In this document: in pieces, positions 35,498-43,897 of the stretch
How the letters are laid out: the number at the start of each line of letters is the position of its first letter
How positions within the stretch are numbered: position 1 is the stretch's first letter
Virus record (IMG/VR): IMGVR_UViG_3300037189_009383
Location: 1 to 53,238 of that record
Length of the DNA stretch: 53,238 nt
Direction: 5' to 3' (one strand)
Origin: a virus
Notes under the pieces: model-generated
What the model saw: only the letters and a program-made list of their open reading frames with translations
What the model was told of the DNA's origin: nothing
Database searches by the model: none
Made by a program: the position numbers and the translations under genes

Positions 35498-35917
35498 TTA
35501 CTTCTGCGAGCTGGTCTTCGAAAAGTTTCCCAAGTCACTTACCTGCTCGCTTACGAAAGCATCAAAGTTACTAGAATTCTTCATCAAGAACAATGCATTT
35601 TCTGGTGTAAATTCCAATTCATTATCTAGGTCTTGTCCAGTTAAATCTACTGGGGCAAGTTGCTCTAAATAACTTAGTTTAAAACCTTTCCAACCTTTTA
35701 CGGAAGCTTCAACATAAAGTTGTAAGAATAAATCTTCGTTAAATTCTTCAACAGGCTGACGATTCTTGAAACTAGTTTTTGTTGATTTTTTACGAATATT
35801 AAGTAATGTTTCGCGTGATAAAAACGCCAAACTGATTACAAAGCCTGGCATACCAGGATATTCAACTTCTACAGATTTAGAAGGAACTAATAGGGATTTT
35901 AATGATAATGTAGACAT
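35498..35917 (-). CDS. Tail assembly chaperone, G-like
   Basis: A 139-residue protein, acidic in its second half, beginning MSTLSLKSLLVPSKSVEVEY. It sits between the major tail protein and the tape measure, the place of lambda gpG. The final codons carry GGGAAAC read as TTG GGA AAC; ending in frame gives G, shifting by -1 gives G-T. It has its own TATAAT-like -10 about 10 bases before the start, after the terminator that follows the major tail gene. Confidence 0.85.
   Translation of the reverse strand: MSTLSLKSLLVPSKSVEVEYPGMPGFVISLAFLSRETLLNIRKKSTKTSFKNRQPVEEFNEDLFLQLYVEASVKGWKGFKLSYLEQLAPVDLTGQDLDNELEFTPENALFLMKNSSNFDAFVSEQVSDLGNFSKTSSQK
35525..35531 (-). promoter_or_regulatory. Programmed -1 ribosomal frameshift site GGGAAAC
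   Basis: The heptamer GGGAAAC fits X-XXY-YYZ in the frame of the G gene and lies 9 codons before its stop. After a -1 shift the codons CTT TTC GAA GAC CAG follow and the frame runs into MTREAYF without a stop. Lambda uses GGGAAAG at the same place. I see no obvious strong stimulatory hairpin. Confidence 0.9.
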
Positions 35918-35935
35918 GTTTTAATTATACTCTGA

Positions 35936-35970
35936 GGAAAAAGAGAGACTGGAGATCAACCCAGTCTCTG
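35936..35970 (-). terminator. Terminator after the major tail protein gene
   Basis: Nine-bp stem AGAGACTGG with CCAGTCTCT followed on the minus strand by CTCTTTTTCC. It lies between the major tail gene and the G gene; partial read-through would lower chaperone levels relative to the tail protein. Confidence 0.85.
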
Positions 35971-35988
35971 TGGAAATGTAATTGCTAA

Positions 35989-37116
35989 TTAAGCAATTAC
36001 GTTATAAGTTACAGAAACTTCGTTTGCTTCTTCAATATCGAAGTCACTACTTGTATAGCTTTGACCAGTGAAGTTAATTGTTGTAGAAACAATCTGTTCA
36101 GTTTGTACTGTTGGAATTGAGATCATAGCTGCTGGTAGTTTAACGTCAACGTGTGTACCTGTTGCACCACCGATCTTAATTGTCAATGTGTACTTAGTAT
36201 CAACCGCTGTTGAGCTACCTGTTAGTAATGTATCTAGCAATTCTGCTGTGTAGTTACCAGCACCACCGCCTGCACGTAGATAAGCAGTCATATTACCACT
36301 TACAGCACGTGTACCAGTGAAATATGTGGTTGGCTTGTTAACAATACCCAAGTTTTGTGGTGTTAGGAATGTAACGTTGTTGCTTAGAACAATCTGACCA
36401 CCAGTTAGTGGAATTGTATAGCTTGTACCTGTGGTAGCATTAATACCAGCAAATAGTGTAACTACTGATAGTTTATTAGCAATAAACTTAGCTGCAGTAT
36501 TTTTAGCTTTGTAGGCTGCAATTGTAGTAGCACTACTATCTTGTGTTAGTTTAGTTGCTTGACCTGCCCACTGAATGGAAGCAATAGCGTCTAAGCCAAA
36601 ATCAATAGTTGCGGTATTTAAAACAGCATTTTCAATAATGTACTGTAAACCGTCAACGTTGATAATTAGGGCAAACTTCTGTAGTTGGTGAACGTTAGAG
36701 TTTGTTTTTGAGTATGCTGCAACTGCTGTTGGAGCACTAGCACTTGTAGTTGCTGTCCATGCACCACCAGAGCCAATAGGGTTAACACCCATTAAGGCGT
36801 TCCATAGTACAGATTCTTCGGCTGTTAGCGCATCGCTAGCACCTAGTTCATTGTAGTATGGGCGAATATATGTTGTAAATGAGAAATCAACTGGACTTAG
36901 TGCAGTATTAAAACTACGCTGTCCGCGGCTAGGTGCGGCACCTGCTTCATTTAGGGTAACGGTTTCTGTTGTTGTGTTTTGTGAAAAACTCATACCATCA
37001 AGAACTTGTAGTTCCTGAGTGTTAGTAGCATCACAAGCTGCAAAGTTAACAGAACCATCGGAGTTTAAACTAGTAGTAAAGTATACCTTACTATTACGAA
37101 TTAAATTAACTGCCAT
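35989..37116 (-). CDS. Major tail protein
   Basis: A 375-residue protein that by position (before G/GT and the tape measure) is the tail tube subunit. It begins MAVNLIRNSKVYFTTSLNSD and includes QELQVLDGMSFSQNTTTETV and RGQRSFNTALSPVDFSF, patterns typical of tail tube proteins. It is longer than lambda gpV and has beta-rich C-terminal parts (TLTIKIGGATGTHVDVKLPA; TTINFTGQSYTSSDFDIEEA), perhaps an added Ig-like domain. A terminator follows. Confidence 0.88.
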   Translation of the reverse strand: MAVNLIRNSKVYFTTSLNSDGSVNFAACDATNTQELQVLDGMSFSQNTTTETVTLNEAGAAPSRGQRSFNTALSPVDFSFTTYIRPYYNELGASDALTAEESVLWNALMGVNPIGSGGAWTATTSASAPTAVAAYSKTNSNVHQLQKFALIINVDGLQYIIENAVLNTATIDFGLDAIASIQWAGQATKLTQDSSATTIAAYKAKNTAAKFIANKLSVVTLFAGINATTGTSYTIPLTGGQIVLSNNVTFLTPQNLGIVNKPTTYFTGTRAVSGNMTAYLRAGGGAGNYTAELLDTLLTGSSTAVDTKYTLTIKIGGATGTHVDVKLPAAMISIPTVQTEQIVSTTINFTGQSYTSSDFDIEEANEVSVTYNVIA

Positions 37117-37189
37117 GGCATATCCTTTATTTTTTATAACTTAGACCACTAGCAAGACTATTATCTGCGTTTGGGTTTGCGTTATGAGG

Positions 37190-37627
37190 TTATACGAGTT
37201 CGTATCGAACTTGTAAGTTTATTTCACCAATTGCATAAGGAGCTAATAGTCCCTCATCAGTAGTGATCTCTTGTATTAAAATTTCAGTAGTTTCGTAACT
37301 ATTTGTGGAATCATACACTAATTGACGGTTTGCATCAATTACATGCTCTATATCGGCCAATAATAATTCTAACTGCTCTTGCGCATCGTCTCCCTTACAG
37401 TAGACTTTTATGCAAATACCTAAAAATCCCCAAGTAAAATTACCTGGAAGGTACTGTCTTTGTTCAGAGCCTGGAGTAACGTACACACAAGGGAAATCGT
37501 TTACTTCGTCCCAAAATTTTAATTTTGCGTAACTATTCTGAAATAGATTAGTTTTGTAGATACCAGTACCATTGACTAACTTAATCTTATCAGCAATAGC
37601 TTTTACTATTGAAGTTCTTCTACTCAT
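37190..37627 (-). CDS. Tail terminator or tail completion protein
   Basis: A 145-residue protein starting MSRRTSIVKAIADKIKLVNG. The segments DFPCVYVTPGSEQRQYLPG and GICIKVYCKGDDAQEQLELL, with IGEINLQVRYELV at the end, follow the pattern of lambda gpU/tail terminator proteins: a helix, a beta sheet and a final strand. Its place just before the major tail gene agrees. It overlaps the preceding gene by 4 bases. A 73-base gap follows with no clear promoter. Confidence 0.82.
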   Translation of the reverse strand: MSRRTSIVKAIADKIKLVNGTGIYKTNLFQNSYAKLKFWDEVNDFPCVYVTPGSEQRQYLPGNFTWGFLGICIKVYCKGDDAQEQLELLLADIEHVIDANRQLVYDSTNSYETTEILIQEITTDEGLLAPYAIGEINLQVRYELV

Positions 37628-39114
37628 ACCAATACAGCTCTCATTCTATTTCCTACCTTTTGTGCAGCAATTTCTCGAATTGATCTGGAAATTAGTAGTT
37701 TAGGGTCTCGTGATCTTGGTATCTCTTGTTTTCCGCCTGTGGAAAATGTACCGTACGGATTGCGCATATAATTATAATATGCTGTAATCATACCATCTCT
37801 ACTTAAAGTTATATCCTCTACTTTAGCACTAGCAGCAAATCTGCCAGTTCTATAGTTAAGTACACTTTTACTACTGCCGTCACCCATCTTAGCACTAATT
37901 ACATCCTGTAGCTGACTGTTAATTAAATTTTTAAGACTAACTAGCGAGTATTTAGTTCCTTTAACTGTCTGTAATTGGGGTACTTGGGTAGAAGGAGTAT
38001 CTTTCTTTTCAAAATTTATTGTAGATTTTTCAATAGTGACAGGAGTAGTTTGAACTATTGCAGTCTCACTCTCATATCGAGCAGAACGTCTACCTGTTTT
38101 TAATCCATTTAGTACGCTATCTACAGTATATTGTTTTATACTCTTAGAAGTTACTAAGTCTAGTAATAAATTTTTGTCTTCTACTAGGCGTCTACTAAGA
38201 GCACTACCTATTTTAAAAGCACGTTCTTTAACGGCTTTCTTTAAATTTTCTTGTTGACTTTCTAGAGAACCAATCATTAATCCTGATTCTACTAGCATCT
38301 CTAGTACTAACTTACTGTTAGTATATCTTTTGCGGATAACTACCCTAGTCTCAGCCTGTCCAGTTTCTTTGGAAAATTTTCTAGCTAATGTTTCAGGTTT
38401 TGATTGATTAGGCCACTCTAATAATGCTTGCAAAAGTCTTGGACTTACTAGTCCACGTTTAACTTCTGAAGAACCTTTGGTTGCTGATAGTACATCAACC
38501 TCAATATGCCCTAAGTTCTGTAATGTTCCAAAGTTTTTCTCTAAGTATTTTCTAACTAAATTTTTAGGGCTATCTTGTAGCTGTTCATCAATGTAGTCTG
38601 AAAATGCGTCGTAGTTAAAATTAGATTTAACTCGTTTACCAAAATCACTTTGTATAGTTGTAAATTTAGGAGCTATTAGTAGTACACTTTTATTTTTTCT
38701 TGAAAGTTCTTTTACAACCATTGTTCGTTTAAACAATGTTTGTATAGTTTCTTTAATACCGCCCTGATCAATTGCTACAGATAATGTATCTAATTTTGCA
38801 GCAAGTTCTTTAGAATCTATATGTGGGAAAGTATCTATGTATTCTGTAATTGTTTTTTGATATGCATTATCTAGTTCTTTAATAAAAACATTAGGGTCTT
38901 GCACATTTAATAAAGCGCATAGTTCTTCTATGGCTTTAGCATTTGGCTGTAAGATATTTTTTCTAATAGTATCAATATCTAACCATAAACTAAATGGTAG
39001 AGTACTATCTATATATCCTCGAAGATCGTTACCTTTTTTATTTAGGTAAGTTTGTACAGCAGCATGATCTTCTTTAATTAATTGTTTAAACCAAGTTGCT
39101 GTATAAAATGCCAT
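37624..39114 (-). CDS. Large neck-region structural protein, unassigned
   Basis: A 496-residue basic protein located where head-tail joining genes (head completion, stopper) are usually small. The N-terminal 330 residues are mostly helical (DIDTIRKNILQPNAKAIEEL; RGLVSPRLLQALLEWPNQSK). The C-terminal 110 residues (LKNLINSQLQDVISAKMGDG, then SVLNYRTGRFAASAKV and NYMRNPYGTFSTGG) look like a conserved domain of phage neck or minor head proteins. I think the small joining protein is fused to a long unknown extension. It overlaps both neighbours (1 and 4 bases). Confidence 0.75.
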   Translation of the reverse strand: MAFYTATWFKQLIKEDHAAVQTYLNKKGNDLRGYIDSTLPFSLWLDIDTIRKNILQPNAKAIEELCALLNVQDPNVFIKELDNAYQKTITEYIDTFPHIDSKELAAKLDTLSVAIDQGGIKETIQTLFKRTMVVKELSRKNKSVLLIAPKFTTIQSDFGKRVKSNFNYDAFSDYIDEQLQDSPKNLVRKYLEKNFGTLQNLGHIEVDVLSATKGSSEVKRGLVSPRLLQALLEWPNQSKPETLARKFSKETGQAETRVVIRKRYTNSKLVLEMLVESGLMIGSLESQQENLKKAVKERAFKIGSALSRRLVEDKNLLLDLVTSKSIKQYTVDSVLNGLKTGRRSARYESETAIVQTTPVTIEKSTINFEKKDTPSTQVPQLQTVKGTKYSLVSLKNLINSQLQDVISAKMGDGSSKSVLNYRTGRFAASAKVEDITLSRDGMITAYYNYMRNPYGTFSTGGKQEIPRSRDPKLLISRSIREIAAQKVGNRMRAVLV

Positions 39115-39683
39115 TATGTAAAGTCCGCTCTATATAAGTCTAATACACGTCGAATGTGCGCTGGTAGGCTAGTAGTTGAGATATACTCAATCTGTACGGT
39201 ATTACTACCAACGTTCTTAGAACTATGAACTGCACTATCATGTCTACGATAGTAAGTAACTAAGTCTAAAACTGCCATTTCTAAATCTGCAGGTACATCA
39301 TTGTATCCTGCGGTATAAACTACTTTATAGCCTCTAATCCATTTAGGGAAATAGCCAGTAGCATTTAAACTTAATACTGTATCGTCTTCTTTAACCCACT
39401 CTTTATATTGTTCTAAATCAGTCCAAGTTTGACCAAAGTCTGTGCTTCCTTGAACGCTAGTAATATTTACGATTGGTGTTTCCGCTAGAATAAATTTCTT
39501 TACTCCGCCATTGAAAATTTCAGTTTTGGGTGTTTCCCAATGATCTACAAAAGTTCTGCCGCAATAATTTTTAACTAAGTCCGAAACTTTGGGAATGATA
39601 AAATCAATAGCAGCGTCTTCGTTAGTACTTTTAATTCCAGCATAGGCTTTATAGTCTGCTTTGCTTGTAAGATTTAATCCCAT
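39114..39683 (-). CDS. Head-tail connector, gp6-like adaptor
   Basis: A 189-residue protein. The N-terminal MGLNLTSKADYKAYAGIKST, DAAIDFIIPKVSDLVKNYCG and C-terminal TAGYNDVPADLEMAVLDLVT follow the HK97 gp6-like connector family, which forms the ring under the portal. The middle part is beta-rich. It lies between capsid and neck genes, as expected. A strong hairpin terminator separates it from the capsid gene, so it is probably expressed by read-through of that hairpin. Confidence 0.85.
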   Translation of the reverse strand: MGLNLTSKADYKAYAGIKSTNEDAAIDFIIPKVSDLVKNYCGRTFVDHWETPKTEIFNGGVKKFILAETPIVNITSVQGSTDFGQTWTDLEQYKEWVKEDDTVLSLNATGYFPKWIRGYKVVYTAGYNDVPADLEMAVLDLVTYYRRHDSAVHSSKNVGSNTVQIEYISTTSLPAHIRRVLDLYRADFT

Positions 39684-39725
39684 GTTTACCTCTCTTGTCT
39701 TTTAAGTAGACTCGATGAATCCACT

Positions 39726-39752
39726 TAAAAGACAGGGCTCGAAAGCCCTGTC
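39726..39752 (-). terminator. Terminator after the capsid gene
   Basis: Nine-bp stem GACAGGGCT with AGCCCTGTC around CGAA, followed on the minus strand by TTTTAAG. A second, weaker inverted repeat (CTTTTAAGT with ACTTAAAAG) follows directly. It would favour high capsid messages over the downstream connector genes. Confidence 0.85.
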
Positions 39753-39772
39753 AATATCAACAACTTAATTAA

Positions 39773-41719
39773 TTAAGATGCTGTGTACTTGTGTGCTGTA
39801 ACAGCGTTACCTAGGTTAGTAGTAACACGTGTCATACCTGTACGTAGGCTAGCTACCATTACACGACGTTGTGTTTCAACTAATTCTTGTGTATCAATGC
39901 GTAGACCGCGTTGGTTACCAACAATGAAGTTACCTGGGTTCAAGCAGATTGCACCTGCAACGCCAGAAGCTGGAGTAGCAAATTCTGCAGATACTAGAAC
40001 TGGGCTACCACCGATTTGACCGATCTGGCCAGTTAGTAATGTAGCTTGTGTACCAACTTGGTTCATAGTTTGGAACACTGTGTCTTCTAGTAATTGGTAG
40101 TATGTATCGGTGTTAACGATATAAATAACTTCTTGTGGATCTAGACCCCATGCACCAAGACCTTGACGTAGAGTACGCATCTTAGCAACTGTCATACCTG
40201 CGGCAACTGTGTTACCTGTAGCAGTGGTGTTAGTAGCCCAGTTAGAAAGACCTTTAACAGGGTCAGAACCAGAACCAGCACCTAACAAGAATGCCTTGTC
40301 AACAGCGCGAGCAACACGACGGATCATACCATCACGAATGATTGGCATTAAAGCAATTAAAGAATCTTCTTCTTCTTCGTATGCTGTGTACTCGTTTGTA
40401 GCTAGTTTGTATGCGTTTAGAGTAATCTCTTTTAGCGCGTGAGTAGCTGTGTTACCAGCAGAAGCACCAGCTGCACCTAGAGTAGCAGGAACGGCGCCAA
40501 AGTCAGCGTTAGTAACCCAAGTAGCAGTACCTGCTTCTGGATTTACTGGAATTGTCATTACGTTAGTTTGCATAGCAATGTTGCGGAAGATTGGAGCAAC
40601 AACTAAACGACGACGAACTTCAGATTCTAGATTTAAAGAAACTTCTAATTCCCATGTGGCTGAAGGAACGTGTGCACCGTACTTTTGTACTAGTTCACGA
40701 CCTAGTTTTGTACCGTCGATAGACTTACCGGCCATCTTAGATAACATAACAGCCTTCTCTTTGTCAGCATAAGACATACCGTCTTTGCTGTCTTGGAAAG
40801 ACATTTTAGACTTAGTGATTGCTTCGATCTCAGCAGCTTTCTCTTTTAGAGCAGCTTCTAGACCAGCTAATACTGTCTTGCTTGACTCTTGTTGGTCAGC
40901 TAGGCGCTTCTCAACTTCAGCCAATAGTTTTTCTGCACCGGATTGACCGCTGCTAATAACAGCTGCTTTAACTTTTTCGTCAAATTCAGCTTGTGCTTTT
41001 TGTTTTGCGGCTTCTTCAGCAGCAGATTTTGCTTGTTGGTCAGCAATTGCTTTTGCAGTTTGCTCAGCAGCTGAAGCAGCAGCCTTAGCCAACATTTGTT
41101 CTAATTCTTTTGGATCCATGATGTTCCATTCCTTATTAATATCGCTCTTTGCTTCCGTAGAGGATTCTAGCCCTTTAGCTGATTCGCTTTTGGGTGCAAA
41201 TTGCATTTTGAAAGATTTAAATTCTTCAGCAGTATTAAATGCTTTAGAAAGACTGAAAATTGTATTTTGATTTGCTGGCACTGACACAACAGAGATTTCG
41301 TGCAATTCCAGTTCTTTTACTACAAACAGCTCTGCAGCTGAATTGTATTCTGCATCAACGATGCGGAAGCCAATGCTAAATGCAGTTAATACGCCGTCTT
41401 TTACAAGATTGAACACATCCTCTGCTGCTGCCGAGATTCTGGCTTTGATCCATAATCCCTTTTCGTCAATTCTGTGTTCCACCATCCTACCGATTGGTTC
41501 GCAATGTTCGTGATAGGCTAGAATTACTGGATTCTTCAAGTAATTCTCCATACCCGCTTCCCAAACACTGGCTGGTACAACATCACCGTGTCTGTCAATA
41601 TCAGTAGTACTTGCGTACCCTTCGATAGTGATTGACTCAATAATATCGCTTTTGGTAGGTAGTTCGTTACTTTTTGTGAATGTACTCGTAAGCGTGAGTA
41701 CCTTGTTTTTATCTACCAT
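39773..41719 (-). CDS. Fused prohead protease, scaffold and major capsid protein (HK97 type)
   Basis: A 648-residue fusion. Residues 25-155 are an HK97-family prohead protease (U35): LAYHEH with His70, LTAFSIGF with Ser115, and LELHEISVVSVPAN. Residues 200-305 are a long Ala/Glu/Lys helix (KELEQMLAKAAASAAEQTAK), the scaffold. From about residue 310 on it is an HK97-fold capsid protein (LVVAPIFRNIAMQTNVMTIP; AVDKAFLLGAGSGSDPVKGL). A good ribosome site lies 9 bases before an internal ATG (41119, residue 201), so a scaffold-capsid form without protease may also be made. Confidence 0.93.
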   Translation of the reverse strand: MVDKNKVLTLTSTFTKSNELPTKSDIIESITIEGYASTTDIDRHGDVVPASVWEAGMENYLKNPVILAYHEHCEPIGRMVEHRIDEKGLWIKARISAAAEDVFNLVKDGVLTAFSIGFRIVDAEYNSAAELFVVKELELHEISVVSVPANQNTIFSLSKAFNTAEEFKSFKMQFAPKSESAKGLESSTEAKSDINKEWNIMDPKELEQMLAKAAASAAEQTAKAIADQQAKSAAEEAAKQKAQAEFDEKVKAAVISSGQSGAEKLLAEVEKRLADQQESSKTVLAGLEAALKEKAAEIEAITKSKMSFQDSKDGMSYADKEKAVMLSKMAGKSIDGTKLGRELVQKYGAHVPSATWELEVSLNLESEVRRRLVVAPIFRNIAMQTNVMTIPVNPEAGTATWVTNADFGAVPATLGAAGASAGNTATHALKEITLNAYKLATNEYTAYEEEEDSLIALMPIIRDGMIRRVARAVDKAFLLGAGSGSDPVKGLSNWATNTTATGNTVAAGMTVAKMRTLRQGLGAWGLDPQEVIYIVNTDTYYQLLEDTVFQTMNQVGTQATLLTGQIGQIGGSPVLVSAEFATPASGVAGAICLNPGNFIVGNQRGLRIDTQELVETQRRVMVASLRTGMTRVTTNLGNAVTAHKYTAS

Positions 41720-41730
41720 ATTACCCCTTG

Positions 41731-42915
41731 TTATTCTTTATTGGAGGCGGGACGTCCTCCCTGAGCTGGGTTAGCAGCCGAACCAGCAATATTAGCTGGT
41801 ATTCTTAAATCGTCATGACCTGAAATAACAGGATAACGTAATTCTTGTCGTGCTTCGTTTGCAGTAATAATTCCTGCATTAACTAGTGTTGAGTGGTATG
41901 CAGCAATATCTTTTAATTCTGGTTGTAATGCGGAAACTGAGCTTGTGATTGCTTCTATATCGTAACCGTAATATCTTTCTAGTGCTGACGTAAAACGTCT
42001 AACAATAGGCATTACAGTTTCTAAATAGAATAGTCTTAAGTTTGGGCTGATGTTAGCATTGTTTCCGCCTTCCAATAAGATTGGTGGAACGCCAATAGCT
42101 TGCATAATAGTTTGAGCATGGGTATTCATCGAAAGATCAAAATCCATGTCTTTAAAACTTGTGTTTGATATAGAGTGTGGCTTAAGTCCGCTATCTAAAA
42201 TAACTGGGCGCTTACCGCCGCCTTTGGCACTATATCTTTGTAACCAATATTGAATGGTTTTTTCTTTGGCAACTTGTGAAAGAGTATTATCGCTAGTTAA
42301 TACTAGTCCAAATACGGCTCCATTATCAAAGAAGTTGTCTTGAAAGTCTTTCATTGCATACAGTAGATTAATCGACTGATCTGCAGACTCAAGTCTAGAA
42401 CTACCGCGATAGATAGACTTAGAGTTAATATCTTTAAAGTGGAATACTTCAGATTCTTTAAACTCTACCAAACCTTGGTACAAGTAGCCTTTGATAAACG
42501 TTTTAGTATCTGGCTGAATTTGTACGTTAATGGCAGGAAGGTGATACATAAATACACCGTCAAAGTGTATGAATACGTTACCTTCAAGTATCAAGTCTTG
42601 GAAAATCGCCATGCGAAATTCTTGGGCAGACTGATAAGGGTTAGGTCTGAAGTTTAATAAAGTGTTTAGTTGCTTTTGGCGAATACCAGCAACAATTCCA
42701 TCATTTACTTTGTCTTTTACATCGTAGTCCAAGCTTGCGCAAGCGGATACTACCATGTTAACTGAGCGGTTGACACATTCTAGCTTTTGAAAGGCTGTTT
42801 GATAGCCAATCTTAGCAGTAGTTGTAATCCGACTACCCTCAGAGTTTGCAATTCTTTCTTGTGCTGGGTTTAATTTTTCGCGTACCCAGCTAGTGCTTTT
42901 TTGAATCCAGTTCAT
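41731..42915 (-). CDS. Portal protein (HK97 family)
   Basis: A 394-residue portal. It begins MNWIQKSTSWVREKLNPAQE; the family pattern is seen in ECVNRSVNMVVSACASLDYD, LLNFRPNPYQSAQEFRMAIF, FHFKDINSKSIYRGSSRLES and GVPPILLEGGNNANISPNLR. It forms the dodecameric DNA channel at one capsid vertex. The length is normal for the family. It is 9 bases from the HNH gene and 11 from the capsid fusion. Confidence 0.93.
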   Translation of the reverse strand: MNWIQKSTSWVREKLNPAQERIANSEGSRITTTAKIGYQTAFQKLECVNRSVNMVVSACASLDYDVKDKVNDGIVAGIRQKQLNTLLNFRPNPYQSAQEFRMAIFQDLILEGNVFIHFDGVFMYHLPAINVQIQPDTKTFIKGYLYQGLVEFKESEVFHFKDINSKSIYRGSSRLESADQSINLLYAMKDFQDNFFDNGAVFGLVLTSDNTLSQVAKEKTIQYWLQRYSAKGGGKRPVILDSGLKPHSISNTSFKDMDFDLSMNTHAQTIMQAIGVPPILLEGGNNANISPNLRLFYLETVMPIVRRFTSALERYYGYDIEAITSSVSALQPELKDIAAYHSTLVNAGIITANEARQELRYPVISGHDDLRIPANIAGSAANPAQGGRPASNKE

Positions 42916-42924
42916 AGTTTCCCT

Positions 42925-43356
42925 TTAGATAAATTCTGAGAAAAAACTACCTGAACTTGTTTTGGGTATAGCACGCCCACCATTTAAATGTTTTTCACGC
43001 TGTATCTCGATCCATCGAGCCTGTTTAGGTTCACTACCAGGTTTTGGAGCTTTACCATAAACACCATGAAGCGCAACGTGGTGAGGATTACAAAGGGTGT
43101 AAACCTGCACATACAGCTCGTCGTGATGCTCTGCGATAAACTCGTCTCGCACAGCTAGAATACCATCATCGGTAGAAATGTCATAGCCTTTGCGTTCAGC
43201 CCATTTTTCCAACAGTATGGTAACGGAATGTAAGTGATGCAATTCAAGATCACTGGATGTATCACAGATACAGCAGTGGTCTTGTTTCTCGTAAGCTGCT
43301 TTAGCTCGATCACGTACCCATTTTACTGGTATCCGTTTGTTTGTGTTCTTTGCCAT
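42925..43356 (-). CDS. HNH endonuclease
   Basis: A 143-residue HNH nuclease. CCICDTSSDLELHHLHSVT gives a C-x2-C plus the HH of the motif, and YTLCNPHHVALHG gives the second Cys and the final His. Between them is a longer insertion (residues 58-90) than in short HNH proteins. HNH proteins near the terminase and portal genes help DNA packaging in HK97-like phages by working with the large terminase; this location fits that role. It has one base of separation from Dps. Confidence 0.88.
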   Translation of the reverse strand: MAKNTNKRIPVKWVRDRAKAAYEKQDHCCICDTSSDLELHHLHSVTILLEKWAERKGYDISTDDGILAVRDEFIAEHHDELYVQVYTLCNPHHVALHGVYGKAPKPGSEPKQARWIEIQREKHLNGGRAIPKTSSGSFFSEFI

Positions 43357-43797
43357 TTATTTTAATGTTGAGCGCAACATCCATGAATGGGCTTTGTGAG
43401 CATCTTGACGATCTGCCAAGAAGTTTGATAAACCATGGTCACCCATAGCTTCGGCTGCATCAAATGCCATACGGAACATTTCAGCCATCATATCAGAATC
43501 CATTAACAATTCTTGAGCCATGCCGCGAGCGTCTGGCTGATTGGTTTCATCTTTTACTTCACTTAGTTCGTTCATTTGAGTTAAACTTGCAGGTGCGTAA
43601 ATTTGAGCGGCACGTAGTTCTTCAGCAAACGTGTCAATAGATCCATACACTTCAGTATAGATTCTTTCAAATAGTAAGTGAAACTCGTAAAAGTCTGAAC
43701 CTTCTACATTCCAGTGAAAATTAGCAGACTTTAAGTAAAAAGCGAATTCAGATGCAAATGCAACTTTAAGTATTTGTGAGTATTGGTCTTTTGTCAT
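43357..43797 (-). CDS. dps: Dps-like ferritin (DNA-binding protein from starved cells)
   Basis: A 146-residue Dps. The ferroxidase site is complete: HWN (His28), FHLLF (His40), SIDTFAEEL (Asp55 and Glu59); spacings 12, 15 and 4 equal those of E. coli Dps. It should form a 12-subunit cage that oxidises and stores iron and shields DNA from peroxide. The start at ATG 43797 has ribosome site AAAGGAT; an upstream TTG lacks one. It has its own consensus promoter (43852-43880). A Dps in a phage head gene block is unusual; perhaps it protects phage DNA or takes up iron. Confidence 0.92.
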   Translation of the reverse strand: MTKDQYSQILKVAFASEFAFYLKSANFHWNVEGSDFYEFHLLFERIYTEVYGSIDTFAEELRAAQIYAPASLTQMNELSEVKDETNQPDARGMAQELLMDSDMMAEMFRMAFDAAEAMGDHGLSNFLADRQDAHKAHSWMLRSTLK

Positions 43798-43851
43798 TGT
43801 TATCCTTTGCACCCAGAACTTTTTCTAAGCATGCTTGTTGCAATTACTAGT

Positions 43852-43880
43852 ATTATACTCTAATAGCAGAAAAATGTCAA
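43852..43880 (-). promoter_or_regulatory. Consensus sigma70 promoter for dps
   Basis: On the minus strand: TTGACA, 17-base spacer, TATAAT. It lies in the 100-base gap between large terminase and dps. All six positions match in both hexamers. Confidence 0.93.
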
Positions 43881-43897
43881 GGTAATATTTTCCTTAC

